From Rhineura floridana (lineage: Eukaryota; Chordata; Lepidosauria; Squamata; Rhineuridae), in assembly GCF_030035675.1 (NCBI RefSeq), contig NC_084486.1, positions 64,006,730 to 64,070,729 of the forward strand: a DNA stretch of 64,000 bases. The letters run 5' to 3'. Below are positions 11,746 through 23,165 of the stretch, one piece after another (within the stretch, counting starts at the first letter, position 1; every line of letters starts with the position of its first letter). Both the position numbers and the translations under genes were made by a program. The notes under the pieces are model-generated. The model had not been told where the DNA came from. It saw only the letters and a program-made list of their open reading frames with translations, and did no database searches.

Positions 11746-13985
11746 GACTAAGTATCTTATGTAGCTTGGATGTTAGGATGGAAATACAGACTTTTGTCTT
11801 CTAGCATGAAGGCTAAATATTGACTCTCTACTCTTGCTACATTCCTACCTGAGACTTTTGCAGCAATTGGGGTTATTATATGGAGATTTAAAAAAATTTT
11901 AAATGTTGTAACCCCTATCTTTCCTTTGGTAACAATGCATGTTTTATTTTATTTTTATTTTTAGAAAAGATTATTTTACACTAATGAACCATCCTAGTAA
12001 ACTGCATGTGCAGTTCTTTTCCAAACGTGATATTTCCAAAACATTACATGGAGATGCCCCGGCACGCATTGTTTTCCTGTTCCTTTCAACAAATCAGCAG
12101 GTCCATGTCTGCATTTCTTTGGTCATGTGGAGCTGCCCTGCCCTGAACAAGGAAGCCCCCTTGTGCAAGGGACTATAAATGCATCTTATCAAACATGGGT
12201 TCCAGATTAGAACACTTGATTAGAAAAGTGTGCCCCACTCCCATCATATTCATCTAACACATGTAGCATATAACACAGATGGACGTGTTTCTCCAAGAGG
12301 ATGAAATGGGCTGGCAAATGAACATAATAATGAATTTTCCTTTAATCATGTTTATTATGAACTAGACCAAAATTAATTTGTCCACACAACTTTCAATATT
12401 GGAGGAGGGAATCCAGCAAGTTCAAAATGAAAGCTGCCACACCACATAATTGAAACCATAGGTTTATTCGTATGGCTCTTCCATTTCACCTATACATTGA
12501 ATTAAATGAAAATCCAAATATTAACATCAGATATGCATCAGTTTATTAATAAATTGCACCATCTTGTTAACATATTAGGGTTTGAAGAAGAAGAAGAAGA
12601 TCATAAAGTAATAAAATAAAATGAGGCACAGGATTCAAAGAAAGTGCTACTTAACTTTATAAAGATAATTATCTGACACAAGAAGCAGCTAACAAAAAAA
12701 TGTGGCTTTGGACATCATCCAAGAAAATTGAACCCATGTTGCTACCACACAGCCACCAAACACTGGGGTTTGGCAGAAAAATATCAATTTTTTTAAAGAA
12801 ATAATAGCCCCCAATGGTCTCAGAGGACATCAGTAGATGAATAAAGGAAGGCGATGGGGGCGGGGGGCGGGATGCAATATAGAATCTCAAGCCTTTTTCC
12901 AAAATGGTGCTAATGCTTCTCTAAAACTTAATTTTATAATTTACTGGCAGTCAAGATGGCAGGAAATAAAATAATTTGCTATATTCTGCACAACAAACCC
13001 CACTTTTCCTGGGAAGGGTAATTACCCCTTAAAAAAAGGAAAAAAGACGACATCTCATATTAAGCTAAAGTCTCATCAAGAAGAGAAAGAGTGCCTCATT
13101 ACATGTAATTACCAGGGAATTAGAAACATCATTTAACTAAATGAGCGAATAATGCTCAGGATATTGAAGAAACTTGCCTGCACTTCTACAGAGCACTCTA
13201 AGTCCCATTACAAAAATTGCACCTCTTTAATGGAATAATTTTAGGCCTTGTCTGCCTTGCTTTAAAAATAAAGAGCCTCCGAGAGGCAGAAAGAGGCTGA
13301 AACTATCATAAACAACTGTTGAAAAGAGCTGCTGAGTAGGAGCAGTCTCTACTGGATACCATGATTTAAAATGACTCATAATCTAACATAATCATGAAAA
13401 TTAAACCTGAGGACTTGGGAGAGGGAGGGGGAAAGTATTACCATTTTTTTTATTTGAAAAAAATGTACTTACTCCAGGCTGCCATGTGTTTGTGATTCTA
13501 TATTGCAAATTATGAGGAAAAGATTTGGAGGTTAAAAGTAAATCTTTGAGAATCTGCTTAAAATGAGGTTGTTGCATGAGAAGTGTGTTGAAAAGCAAGA
13601 TGGCTGCATGCCTGAAGAACTGCTGCTGCTGCTATTGTGCATAGCAAATTTCTCCATGGCTTTTCACTTTCCCGGCTGTGAATAATCTACCGTTTATCAT
13701 ACCTTCAGCTCATAGTACTTGCCGACTTTGAAAATTCTAAAAAGAGATGGAGAAGACATTGAGGAGCAGGAGCTCCAGAGCCGCCCCCCCCACTGCTGAG
13801 TTGTAGACCTTGGCAAGTACCCAACAGTGCCAACCCTTGATGCTGATCCTGTCAAAACCCATCGTCTCCTAGCTGACTTTTAGTGCTTCATCTAATAAAT
13901 CAAAAACATAACTTTGTTGCCTTATTTGTGAATGTTACTCTTTACCAACCTGTGGGCAAAGCTGCCTAGGTAATGATGTTGTATA
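11746..13985. other. Intergenic, no gene seen
   Basis: AT-rich sequence with only short chance ORFs. There is a GAA-type microsatellite near 12,583-12,600 and a short GC-rich patch near 12,855. No recognisable coding homology. Confidence 0.6.
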
Positions 13986-14035
13986 ACCATTATTTATTTA
14001 TTTTATATCCCACCATTCTTCCATCATGAAACTCA
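13986..14035 (-). repeat. LINE/SINE 3' tail remnant
   Basis: Minus strand ends GGTGGGATATAAAATAAATAAA, resembling the GGGATATAAAT tail that ends the L2-type elements here (compare 29,030-29,060). Confidence 0.45.
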
Positions 14036-14306
14036 ACGCATTGTACATGGAACTCACAGGTAATTTCCCATTCAGGCATCAACCACACCCAGACCTCCCC
14101 AACTTCAGGTTGCATCATGTGCCTTGGGGCCATGTCCCAGGGTTAGGCTGCAATCCCCAAATTATTTACTCCACAGCAAATTCTGCAAAGGGACTAATTA
14201 TTTCAGAATACCCAATCACAGACCTAGGCTGCCAACCAAACTTAAAGGGGAGGTGCTATTCTCACAAGCATCTCAGTGTGTGATGTCACAGAATATCACA
14301 AGGATA

Positions 14307-14637
14307 TGGAACCTTTATCACCCCAAGGGCCACATTCCCTTCTGGACAACTTCCAAGGACCATGTGACAATAGTGGGCAGGGTGAGAGACAAAAGTAGAA
14401 AGAGCAATGAATGTGAATTTTACCCATTGTACAGTAATTTAGCTTCTTTCACATACATCCCTCTCTAGCCTCCATCCAAACAAGCAAGATTGGAGTTCAA
14501 GGACAAATTCCAGCTAGGCAAAAACACTTGGAGCACGAAGCAGGGCCAGTGAGGGGTGTGTCCTTGGAGAAAACCAGATAGAGAGGCCTGGAGGGGGCTG
14601 TATTTGGCCCCCAGGCATAAGGTTCACCACCCCAGGA
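14307..14637. repeat. Possible hAT-type MITE with diverged inverted ends
   Basis: The left end (GGAACCTTTATCACCCCAAG) and the reverse complement of the right end (GGGGTGGTGAACCTTATGCC) are similar and both lead into GGCCA/GGGCCA sequence. No target duplication was identified. Confidence 0.35.
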
Positions 14638-15133
14638 TATAAGGCATGGTGACTTATTCTCTTAGAAATTCTTGGTAGCCCATGCCAAGCCAATCATATG
14701 AACTCACTGCCAGATACAGAATTTTGCTTTTGACATGACTCTAGAAACAGTAAATGTAAATTAGACAGAACAAGTTGTCTCCTTCAGGTGGCAGATGCTG
14801 GGGTGAATGTAGGGATCAACACTGGCATTTCCCCCCCTCCATTTCTGCTGAGCCCCCCTCCCATCTGTTCCCCTCTGTTGGAGGATGGAGCTGTGTACAG
14901 GGCAGGCCCATGACATTTTACTGTCTGAGGGAAAAGGAAAAGATGGCATCCCTCTCACCATTCCATGTAGAGAAACTGATTGGACAGGCAGCTGAATCTT
15001 CTGTCAACACTGGCAATGGGATAGCACAGCCTGACCTGCACCCCCAAATCTAGCCTGATGCCCTCAGGTGCAGAGGAGAATGCTGTCCTTTACCAGCTTT
15101 GCTGTAAGATTCAGTGCAAGCCTGGTCAGCTTC

Positions 15134-15780
15134 TGTATTATACAGCCACAAGAGTGGCTGTATACTATAGTCAGCATGGATTTTTCGCATTCCGCAATGT
15201 TAAATTGAAAATACCCCCCATGCCATTCTGATGCTTCCCATAAGATCATTTCAAAACAAAACCTTACAAAACCTATAGTCCTGAACTCAGAAACTCTTGC
15301 TTAACAACCCTCTAAATTTTCATGGTGAAACAGTCAGAAAGAATTGAGAGTTCAAAGTCTAAAGAGAGAGAGAGAAAATCCAGAGCCCTTTTGGACTTTT
15401 TTCTCTCAGAGTTCTCATAATCTGTTGAAATTAATTAAAAATCAGCCATGTTCACAGAGTACCTGTAACACTGGCCTTGTTTCTGTTATTTGGGCTGATT
15501 GCAGGTGTTGCCACCACTCACCATATGCTCAGAGGCACGTTACCAAATTCTTCCAAGCTACACAGGAACTGGATTGGACTGTGAAAGACCAACCCAAATT
15601 CTCTTTGTGTTTTTACAAATTTGTAGGGTAGTACAATATCTCAGAGAGGAGGTCATGTCTCCTGCTCCCCTGGTGCATTCACTATAGCTGCCCAATTTCC
15701 CTGCCTTTTAAAGTTTGATAGAAATATCTGTTGGCTATAGGTACGTTCTTAAACCACAATGTTTTTTACCTATTAGTGAA
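15134..15780 (+). repeat. Uncharacterised ~640-bp interspersed repeat, copy A
   Basis: Contiguous copy of a repeat that recurs, split, at 31,362-31,703 and 33,818-34,095. It starts at a 9-bp-arm hairpin (TACAGCCAC / GTGGCTGTA around AAGA, 15,141-15,162), contains TTTTTCGCATTCCGCAATG and ends CCTATTAGTGAA. No clear coding region; family not recognised. Confidence 0.75.
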
Positions 15781-16540
15781 TATGGAATGGAGGTTGGTAC
15801 CCTCTTGTCCTTTGCCTCGGGCAGCAAAATGTATTTGAGCCAGATATCCATATCCAAGCAGGGTTGGCAACCCCTGCCTAGAAGGCCATGCCTGCCTTTT
15901 AAAGTGGCTGCTCCAAACTTCTTTACAGACTTGGCCCTTTACTTCCAAAAGAGGTTTGAAAAATGAGTTACAGTTAAGAAGATTCTCTATCTTTTTCTGC
16001 CTACCCTGTAGGCTGCTATAAACTCACTTTGACAGCCAACCCAATTCCAGTGATTTATAACTGACAGAGAGATAACACACATGGTTTGGTCTACCGTCAC
16101 AGGCAGTAGCTTGGTAACAAAAGAAATTGCAGCCACACTTCCCAGTATCTGAATTCTCTTTTACAACTATTGGGCAAGAAGTAAATCATCATGCAACCAA
16201 CAAGGTGCATCATCAGTGGGATGAAGGGGGTTAAGCTGAGCACATGGAACTACTGTTGTTGCTTCTATGGATGTAAGCGAGTGAGGTTAAAGGTAAATGA
16301 AATGCTAGCAGAAAAACAAAAGACAGTGGTGATTTTCTAAATGCAATGCCATACCAACCACAACAAGATTCCTATGAAAGACAGAAAACTCAGCATGCCA
16401 TAACCAGTCAGGATTCCTAACCAAAAACCAAAACTAAAAAAACTCTGGCAGCCAGTAAGCCAAGGTCAGAGAAATCCCCATGCAGCCAAGTTCATGGTGT
16501 GCTTTCCATGTTCTGGGGTCCTCATAGTATTTGTTTTGCT
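15781..16540. other. Intergenic, diverged repeat debris
   Basis: Contains a GGGTTGGCAACCCCTGCC-type fragment seen in many reptile repeats and otherwise nothing recognisable. Confidence 0.4.
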
Positions 16541-16544
16541 TGTG

Positions 16545-17235
16545 TAAGAAGCTGATCCTGTAGTGTGGCAGCACCTATGCTTTGGAACTCCCTGCCTATT
16601 GACATTTGGCAAGCACCTTCATTGTACTTTTTTTGACACCTGCTAAAAACATTTTTTGTTAGGCAAGTCTACCCAGGCATGTAGAAGCTATTATACTTTT
16701 TATCTGTTTTTTTTTAATAATGTTTTTATTGGTTTTGGGTAGAACAGAATACAAAACAAGAATAACATATACAACAATGAGAGAAAATAGTGCAGTTGAC
16801 AAAAGGAGTTATTGTACCTATAATGCTCTAGGGAGGTAAGCATATATTAAATGGTTATTGTCCTGAATTGTTTTCCGGATAATTATCCCAATGTGGACCT
16901 CCAAATCTGACCATGCGATGTTGGAGGCTTGCAAGCCCCATCACTTTGACTAACAAAAACAATAAAGCTGTACCATAGTTCATAGAACTTGTCTGCATCT
17001 TGTTCTTTGTCTCATTGCTTTTGAGCTATGTGTTAGTTTTTCCATAAGTGCTAATTTCCATATTTATGTTTTTAACTCATTGTTGGTTTGATTATTTTGA
17101 ATACTTTTAAATACCTGTCTTTAACTGTTTTTGTCAGTATTTTTATTGTTTTAATTCCTTCTGTAAACCACTTTGAGATTTTTTACAATAGAGCAATATA
17201 TAAATGTTGTAAATAAAATACATAAATAAATTTTG
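16545..17235 (+). mobile_element. L2-type LINE 3' end, interrupted
   Basis: TTTGGAACTCCCTGCC near 16,580 parallels the TTTGGAATTCCCTCCC block of the L2 3' end at 28,555, and the right part ends with a TATAAATGTTGTAAATAAAA-like tail near 17,200-17,230. An antisense poly(A) retroposon lies within it (16,708-about 17,080). Confidence 0.5.
16708..17080 (-). mobile_element. L1-like LINE 3' end
   Basis: On the minus strand it ends AACCAATAAAAACATTATTA followed by a run of A, the poly(A) 3' terminus of an L1-type retroposon. It lies inside an L2-type 3' end. The 5' limit is approximate. Confidence 0.5.
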
Positions 17236-17270
17236 GAGTCACTGTGGCCCTTGAGTCTCTACCTACTTTT

Positions 17271-17450
17271 AGGAACAAAGGAATCTGCCTTATACCAACT
17301 CAGGACATTTGGTACCATCTAGCTCAGTACTGATGACATGGACTAGCACTGGCTCTCTAGAATTCCAGGCAACAGTCTTTTCCAAAGATTGAATTTTGGA
17401 CCTTTGCATGCAAAGCATATGCCCTACCACTGAGCTACAGTCCTTCCCCA
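17271..17450 (-). mobile_element. tRNA-derived SINE (second SINE family)
   Basis: Minus strand reads TGTAGCTCAGTGGTAGGGCA (A box) then CTTTGCATGCAAAGGTCC and a diverged B box (AAATTCAATC), followed by a tail with TCAGTACTGAGCTAGATGG and TAAGGCAGATTCCTTTGTTC. This is the common reptile SINE type with an Ala/Val-like tRNA head. Pol III promoter boxes are probably inactive. Confidence 0.75.
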
Positions 17451-17515
17451 TTAAAAAGAAGTATCTTTTAAAATTGCTGTTTTAAATTCACTAAAGAATG
17501 CACAGCATTCCTAGG

Positions 17516-17720
17516 GCAGATCCACACCATTCATTTAAAGCACATTCAACACACATTTGAAGCACATAAATCCCACCACAGAATCATCAGAAATAGAGTT
17601 TGTTAAGGATGGTGGGAACTATAATTGTGAGGGGAAACTACACTTCCAAGGATTCTTTGGGGGGAATCATAAGCTTTAAATGTGAGTTGGATGTGCTTTA
17701 AATGTATTGTGTGGGTCTGC
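17516..17720. repeat. hAT-type palindromic MITE
   Basis: Inverted ends GCAGATCCACACCATTCAT and, reverse-complemented on the right, GCAGACCCACACAATACAT. Interior TTTAAAGCACAT / ATGTGCTTTAAA arms are also inverted, with a CCAAGGATTCTTTGG core. No target duplication was resolved. Confidence 0.6.
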
Positions 17721-18041
17721 TTCATAAACTTTGCCTGCATGTAAATCTTTTTAATTAATTTTTTTAAATGGAAATGAGCTATAAATTTTACTGGGTGACC
17801 ATGCACTACTCACCATCTCTCAGCCTAATCTGCCCCTCAGGATGAAAACAACAGAGGGGAACCATGACTACCCCAAGGAAGAAGAGCACCCTTAAAATGT
17901 AGAGGAAATAATCATGTACAACCATAGTGTGAAATCAGATACTTATTGGGACATAGTATAAAGAAATATTTATATAAGCATGACTGTCAAAGATGTTCAT
18001 TATTTGCACAATCTGTAAACATATTTATAGTGCACTCTTTT

Positions 18042-18122
18042 GCATGTTTACCCAGAAGCAAGTCCCAATGTATATTCAATGGGGCTTACTCAAACAGAGA
18101 AGCTTGCACAAAACTGCAGCCT
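18042..18122 (+). repeat. Copy of the CAATCCTA palindromic short repeat
   Basis: Contains TTTACCCAGAAGCAAGTCCC and CAATGGGGCTTACTC, the two arms of the ~85-bp palindromic family also seen at 38,801 and 55,504. Confidence 0.55.
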
Positions 18123-18512
18123 CAAGTAATAAGGACCTTCACTCACCCAACCCAAAATTCAGAATCATGTCACTTTTAGCTGTTTTGCTACTGTTTTATA
18201 CTTGTTTTTATGGTTATTGGATTTTAGAGTGATTTATTTCTTGTTGTGAGCTGCCTTGGTTTCTAATCAGCAACCCTACCTCACAGGCATGTTGGAAAGA
18301 CTCCATACACACACACACTGAAGATGTAAAAATACATACACCTCATATAATAGTTTATTGTCAAAACCAGTTGGTCACTGCAGAACATTTTAAAAAATAA
18401 AATAAAATCAGTATTAGTTTCCTACAAAGTAATAGCAATGACACCTAAGTAAGCCCTGCCTAATTGCTTTAAAAATAGGATTGGAGAGGAACAGAAAGAT
18501 TTACAACCGAAA

Positions 18513-18640
18513 CACAATCCTTTGCTATGCTCACTCAGAAGTCCCATTGATTTACAGTACAAGCCTAACCATGTCTACCCAAAAGTAAGTCCTATTGAAT
18601 TCAGTGGGGTTTACTCCTGGTTTGTGGGATTAGCATTGCA
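18513..18640 (+). repeat. Two part-copies of the CAATCCTA palindromic repeat
   Basis: CAATCCTTTGC, AGAAGTCCCATTGATTTACA and then AAGTAAGTCCTATTGAATTC with GTGGGGTTTACTCC: a truncated copy followed by a fuller one. Confidence 0.55.
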
Positions 18641-19195
18641 GCTTTACTCCCAGAAAAGCAATAATAACATTAACGCTTCATACTGGGAAGGTTTTCAAAA
18701 CACTGCCCTCTTGAACAGCCCAGGAAAATTTAAACTTGTTTGACACCTCATAATTAGAAAAGTATTACACATTGTAATGGCATTTAGATCTCCGACACAT
18801 AGAAAACCTTTTGCTACTGCTAAGAGTTACAAACTTATTTATGAGATTTTCAGACAAACAGGAAAAAACAACTGTTTTCTGGATTTGCAATGGGTTTTAG
18901 CTGTTGCCTGGAGGTCAACAAATCCCTTGTCAATCACAACCCTGACTTCACTTATTAGCTACAAACCTGGAAAGGAGGGGTTAGAACAGCCAGCTACAAG
19001 TTCATTTAACAGTTGCAGGGGGGGTGGCTGACATTTTGGTGTATATCACTTGAACCAGACCACCTAGAAGCTGTTTTTATTTTAATGAAAGCTAAGAGTC
19101 TGGAGATTGAGGTGACTCACTCGGAGACCCAGAAAGAACCCCAAAAATCTGGAGTCTCCAGGCAAAAACCAGAGACCTGACAGCCCTAGCCCCAA

Positions 19196-19755
19196 CCCAT
19201 TCATTGGCTCCAAATCTGTGCCCAGGGCTAATTCCAAATTGCTGGTTATGACCTGTAAAGCCTTATACAGTTTGGAACCAGGCTCTCTCTAAAGGACTGT
19301 CTTCTCCTATAAGAGCCTGTCTACATATCAAGATAATCAATACAGGCTCTCTTGTACAGTATATCACAAGTCCACATGTGGTTTGGATTAGGATGATGTC
19401 CTTCTCTGGAACTCCTTTCTTAGGGAAGCCTGCCTTGTTCCCTCCTGGACAGCTTTTCACCACAAAAGAAAGGTTTTGGCCTTCAGAATTTTGGTTGTTC
19501 CCCACCTATATAATCTCCCTGACAAAGTATGTCTCATCATCATCTGACTGATTCTCTTTGATTTTGAATGCTTGTGCTACTTGCTTTTTGTTGTTTGGTT
19601 CTTCTTACTTAAAAACTGCTGTTTTTCTGTTTTAATGTTTTCTGGTTCTTGATTGTATTTTATACTAACTTTGTTCTCTAGTTGTCTTGAAATGTCTTGT
19701 GTGTTGATCTAAGAAAGGTAGGACATAAATGTTTTAAATAAATCAATAATCAATC
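19196..19755 (+). mobile_element. Old L2-type LINE 3' end
   Basis: AAAGCCTTATACAGTTTGGA parallels AAACCCCTATACAGCTTGGG at 28,398, and TCTGGAACTCCTTTC parallels the TTTGGAATTCCC block. The tail GTAGGACATAAATG with AATAAATCAATAATCAAT ends the element. Heavily diverged and non-coding. Confidence 0.55.
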
Positions 19756-21690
19756 ATAGTGTTGAAAAAATTGTTCAAGGGGAGGAGGGGCAAGGGACTA
19801 AATCAGCCTCCTGAGCTGCTTCCCAAACAGCTGGTTGGTGTTCCTGATTTTCATTACATGATTGGGCTAGTCTCAGTTGTTGGATTAGGCTAAGAACCAT
19901 ATGCCTAACATCTGTCTAGCTAGAGAATCCTGCTTGGAAACCTGCTTGGATGACATCCAATGGTGTCTGTCTGCGGAATGGACTTCTGCTCCCACAACAG
20001 GACTTCCCTTTGCTTTCCTCCCCACTGCATGTCCCCACGTCTATTTTGGAGGGTTAGGGGATATGAGAGGCTGTAGGGAGGAAGACCATTCGCGCAGCAT
20101 TGGATTTATCCTAACTGAATTAGGGTTCTCCATATTTTATGGTTGTTGGAAATGTGTACTGCATGTGAGAAGAAATTGGAGAGAAATACAGAAAACTTTA
20201 TATGCAACAAGAGTGGCAAGATAAGTTTTAAAAGCTCATGGAAAAAATATAATTAAATGTATCCATAGGAATTTTTTTTAAACACAGTGGGTTTTCCTTA
20301 TTGCAAAAAAAATGTGTATGCCACCTTCACTTTTATTATATTCCTTGTAGGGTTTTCCCCTTGACATTTTTTAGGCCCAATGGTATAAAGCTTTTTTAAA
20401 ATATCATTTTAATTTTCCTCCCTTTTAGAAGTCTCACTTAGTTCTAACCCCATTACTTGCTTAATTAAGTTTTGGGTGTTTAAAATTGCTAATCACATCT
20501 TTTGGGAGATTGTACATTTTAATCACAATTATAGAATGAATATTTTATGATATATATCTTTTGCGTATAATTAGGAATAAAAATTTAATCCCAAAAAGAT
20601 GTTCAATAATTTATACTTCTTTGGGGTTGATTAAGGACATTAGGGGGCGTGGGGAAAATGACTTAATTGCGGCCAACTCAGAAACTTCAAGCACACTCTT
20701 GTTTCTTAAATTTGGAACTCTAGTTATTAAAAAAAACTTACACTTTTGAATTTGAGTAGGTTAAATCATTTAACTAGAAAATGCTTCAGTTCAGTTAAAG
20801 TCAATGTGTAGGTTTTCGCTTTGCACAGTTTATACTCTGAGATGTATTAAGAACTCCTATCCTTCTATTACAGTTTCTTGGCTCTGTCAGTAGCTAGAAA
20901 GGATATAATTCCTCCCAAGATGTTTAACACATATGAACTGTTCACACAGCCATAGCCATCACTTGATTAGTCAACACTTGCTGACTCACAACCGAAGGTA
21001 TGAACTATATTCTGTATTGCATTTACAGCCAAGTGAGATGATACAGAAGATCTGTCTGAGGTGTCAGCCTGCAGTAGCTCATTCAATACTTGTCTGGAAT
21101 GACATCTTTAGAGAGCAAAATGCTAACTTTTTCTGAAATCAGATGGCCACAGACATATATTCACACAAGCCAAACTATAAGCAGCATACAGCAGTCCTAA
21201 CCTTAGAACTGCGACATTGAGATCTGACAATAGTCAGTATTTCTAATGGGATAATGTAAAACATTATCATCAAGCCAAGGACTCTGTATTACTAGTGAAA
21301 GACTGCAGAAAATAAGCCTAAGCAACATGATCAAAAATGTCTAAATATTCACACACTCTCTCCACTCTGTCCTTTTATCTGCTGGGCAAGCTGTAATGGC
21401 ACAATTTTCTTAAGCTTCACAAAGCTCAATGTGCAGCTCTGACATTTAGTCTGAACTGCTGTGGTAAAGGCTTCCCTCTTAATAATGTATTTTCTCAGTG
21501 TCTTTGGTGCATGGAAGAGAGCTATATATTATTTTTCTTACTTCATGGTACTGAATATGAAGTCCCCAGAAACAGAAAACCAGAGACTGCCACTTTCATC
21601 ATTTAAGAACATACCCAGTGTTGATTTGACTCTAATTTCTTTTTTCCTGCTCTGTCCAGTCCTCCCTCACTTCTGCTTTAGCCAACAACT
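19756..21690. other. Intergenic, no gene seen
   Basis: Only chance ORFs. TGGATGACATCCAATGGTGTC (19,947-19,967) resembles the repeat at 50,757-50,990 and may be a remnant of that family. Confidence 0.5.
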
Positions 21691-21694
21691 GATG

Positions 21695-21855
21695 GAAGGG
21701 GCATGGCTCAGTGGTACAACATATGCTGTGCACACAGAACATCTCAGGCTCTCTTCTTGCTGTCTCCAGTTAAAAAGTTCAGGCAGCAAGTGACGTGAAA
21801 GACTTCTTTCTCAAACCTTGGAGAGCTGCTCATGAAATGTACCACTGCCAGTTTC
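21695..21855 (+). mobile_element. tRNA-derived SINE, diverged plus-strand copy
   Basis: GGGGCATGGCTCAGTGGTAC (A-box region), CTCCAGTTAAAAAGTTCAGG and CCTTGGAGAGCTGCTCATG follow the order of the reptile tRNA-SINE also found at 17,271-17,450. The B box is degraded. Confidence 0.65.
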
Positions 21856-22032
21856 TTGTCAATCCTTCGCTTCCCCCTCAGTTCTCCACACCACATCCTA
21901 CTCAATTCAGCAGAGTCTCTCAGCCCTCAAGAGGCTTTTTTGGGGGGTGGGGGCCTGCCATGGGAAGGAGAGGTGTGAAAGTCAAATTGGACCCACCTCC
22001 TTCTTCAGTGTTTCTCTGGATATGACCCCAGG

Positions 22033-22109
22033 GGTGCAATCCTACACTTTTTGAAGCAGCATTGAACACAGAGGGACTTACTTCAGTAAGCATTCATAGG
22101 ACTGCACTG
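22033..22109 (+). repeat. Copy of the CAATCCTA palindromic short repeat
   Basis: Starts TGCAATCCTACAC, has GAGGGACTTACTTCAGTAAG in the middle and ends CATAGGACTGCACTG, so both termini are visible. Confidence 0.6.
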
Positions 22110-22475
22110 TTTTTTCTTAATTTATTTTAATTAACAAAAATTAAAGGCCACTTGATTGTAATATAACCTCTAAGCGATTTATAAGAAATATTAAAATTAT
22201 CAGTATTAGGACTGAATTATAACCTTATATGGGAAATTGATGCTAGAGATGCTTAGAAATTTAATCAATGTCAACGTGAAGATAATTTTTATAAAATTGA
22301 TGTTTGTTGGCATTTGACATCCTTAAAATTAAAATGCATGTATAAATTGCAACATGGCACTTTGGCATTTCCTGTGTTGATCATTTTCAGGTATTTTGGA
22401 CTTGTCCCCTTATTAAGGCTTCATGGAAACATGAATAATTGTAAAAATGATGAGCTATATAATCTTGCAGCTAAG

Positions 22476-22705
22476 GGGCACGACTCAACATCGCACTAGC
22501 AGATGTCCATAGCAGGACAGGACTTCCTTCCTCTGCTTCCCCCTGCAGCCCCTCCAGTCTGCTCTGAGTCGCCCAATTCTCCAGAGCAGATTTGAGAGGT
22601 GCATGGAGGGATGCAAGGGGGAGGAAGGGAAGGGCAAGTCCCATTTGTATGTGTGGAAGTCCACTGCACAAAGGGGACACCACAATTGGTTAACACCCAA
22701 TGCCT
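22476..22705 (+). repeat. Interspersed repeat (CCACTGCACAAAGGGGACACC family)
   Basis: Shares AAGTCCC-TT, TGGA-GTCCACTGCACAA and ACACCACAA-TGG-TTA blocks with 30,835-31,010 and more loosely with 50,757-50,990. Probably one non-autonomous element family; the ends are not defined. Confidence 0.4.
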
Positions 22706-22734
22706 TGGAATTAATTACACAACAAAAATATTTA

Positions 22735-23165
22735 CAGCTTGGGACCAGGATACCTGAAAGATAGTCTTACCTCTTATGTGCCCAGTCAGTCACTGTGCTC
22801 TGCAGGTGAGGGTCTCCTGCAGATGCCATCTTGTCAGGAGGTCCATTCCACACAACATAAGAAACAGACCTTTAGTGTTGTGGCACTGACCCTTTGGAAT
22901 TCCTTCCCCTTAGATAGGCACCAACTCTGTTATCTTTTCAGCATCTACTAAAGACTTTCCTCTTTCAGCAAGCCTTTTATGCAGAGACTTTATCCTACTC
23001 TGTGTCTGTTTTGGAATTGATTTTTAAGATTTTTTAAATATGTTTTTTTTAAAAAAATTCATTGTTATTTTGAGATGCTTTTGGTGTTTTGTCTCATTTG
23101 CTGCTCTGGGCTCCTTCTGGGAGGAAGGGCAGGATAACAACCACCACCACCACAATATACATTGC
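22735..23165 (+). mobile_element. L2-type LINE 3' end
   Basis: Starts at GCTTGGGACCAGGATACCTG, then CAGTCAGTCACTGTGCTCTG, GCAGATGCCATCTTGTCAGG, GACCTTTAGTGTTGTGGCAC and TTTGGAATTCCTTCCCCTTA. The L2 tail follows (TGCTCTGGGCTCCTTCTGGG and GAAGGGCAGGATAACAACCA). It matches 28,400-29,060 block by block. Confidence 0.8.

Noticed and set aside
15141-15162. Helitron 3' end suggested by the hairpin
   Set aside because: The hairpin is at the start of the repeat and is not followed by a CTRR terminus.
17271-17450. tRNA gene suggested by A and B boxes
   Set aside because: The tRNA-like head is attached to a SINE body and the cloverleaf stems are not kept.
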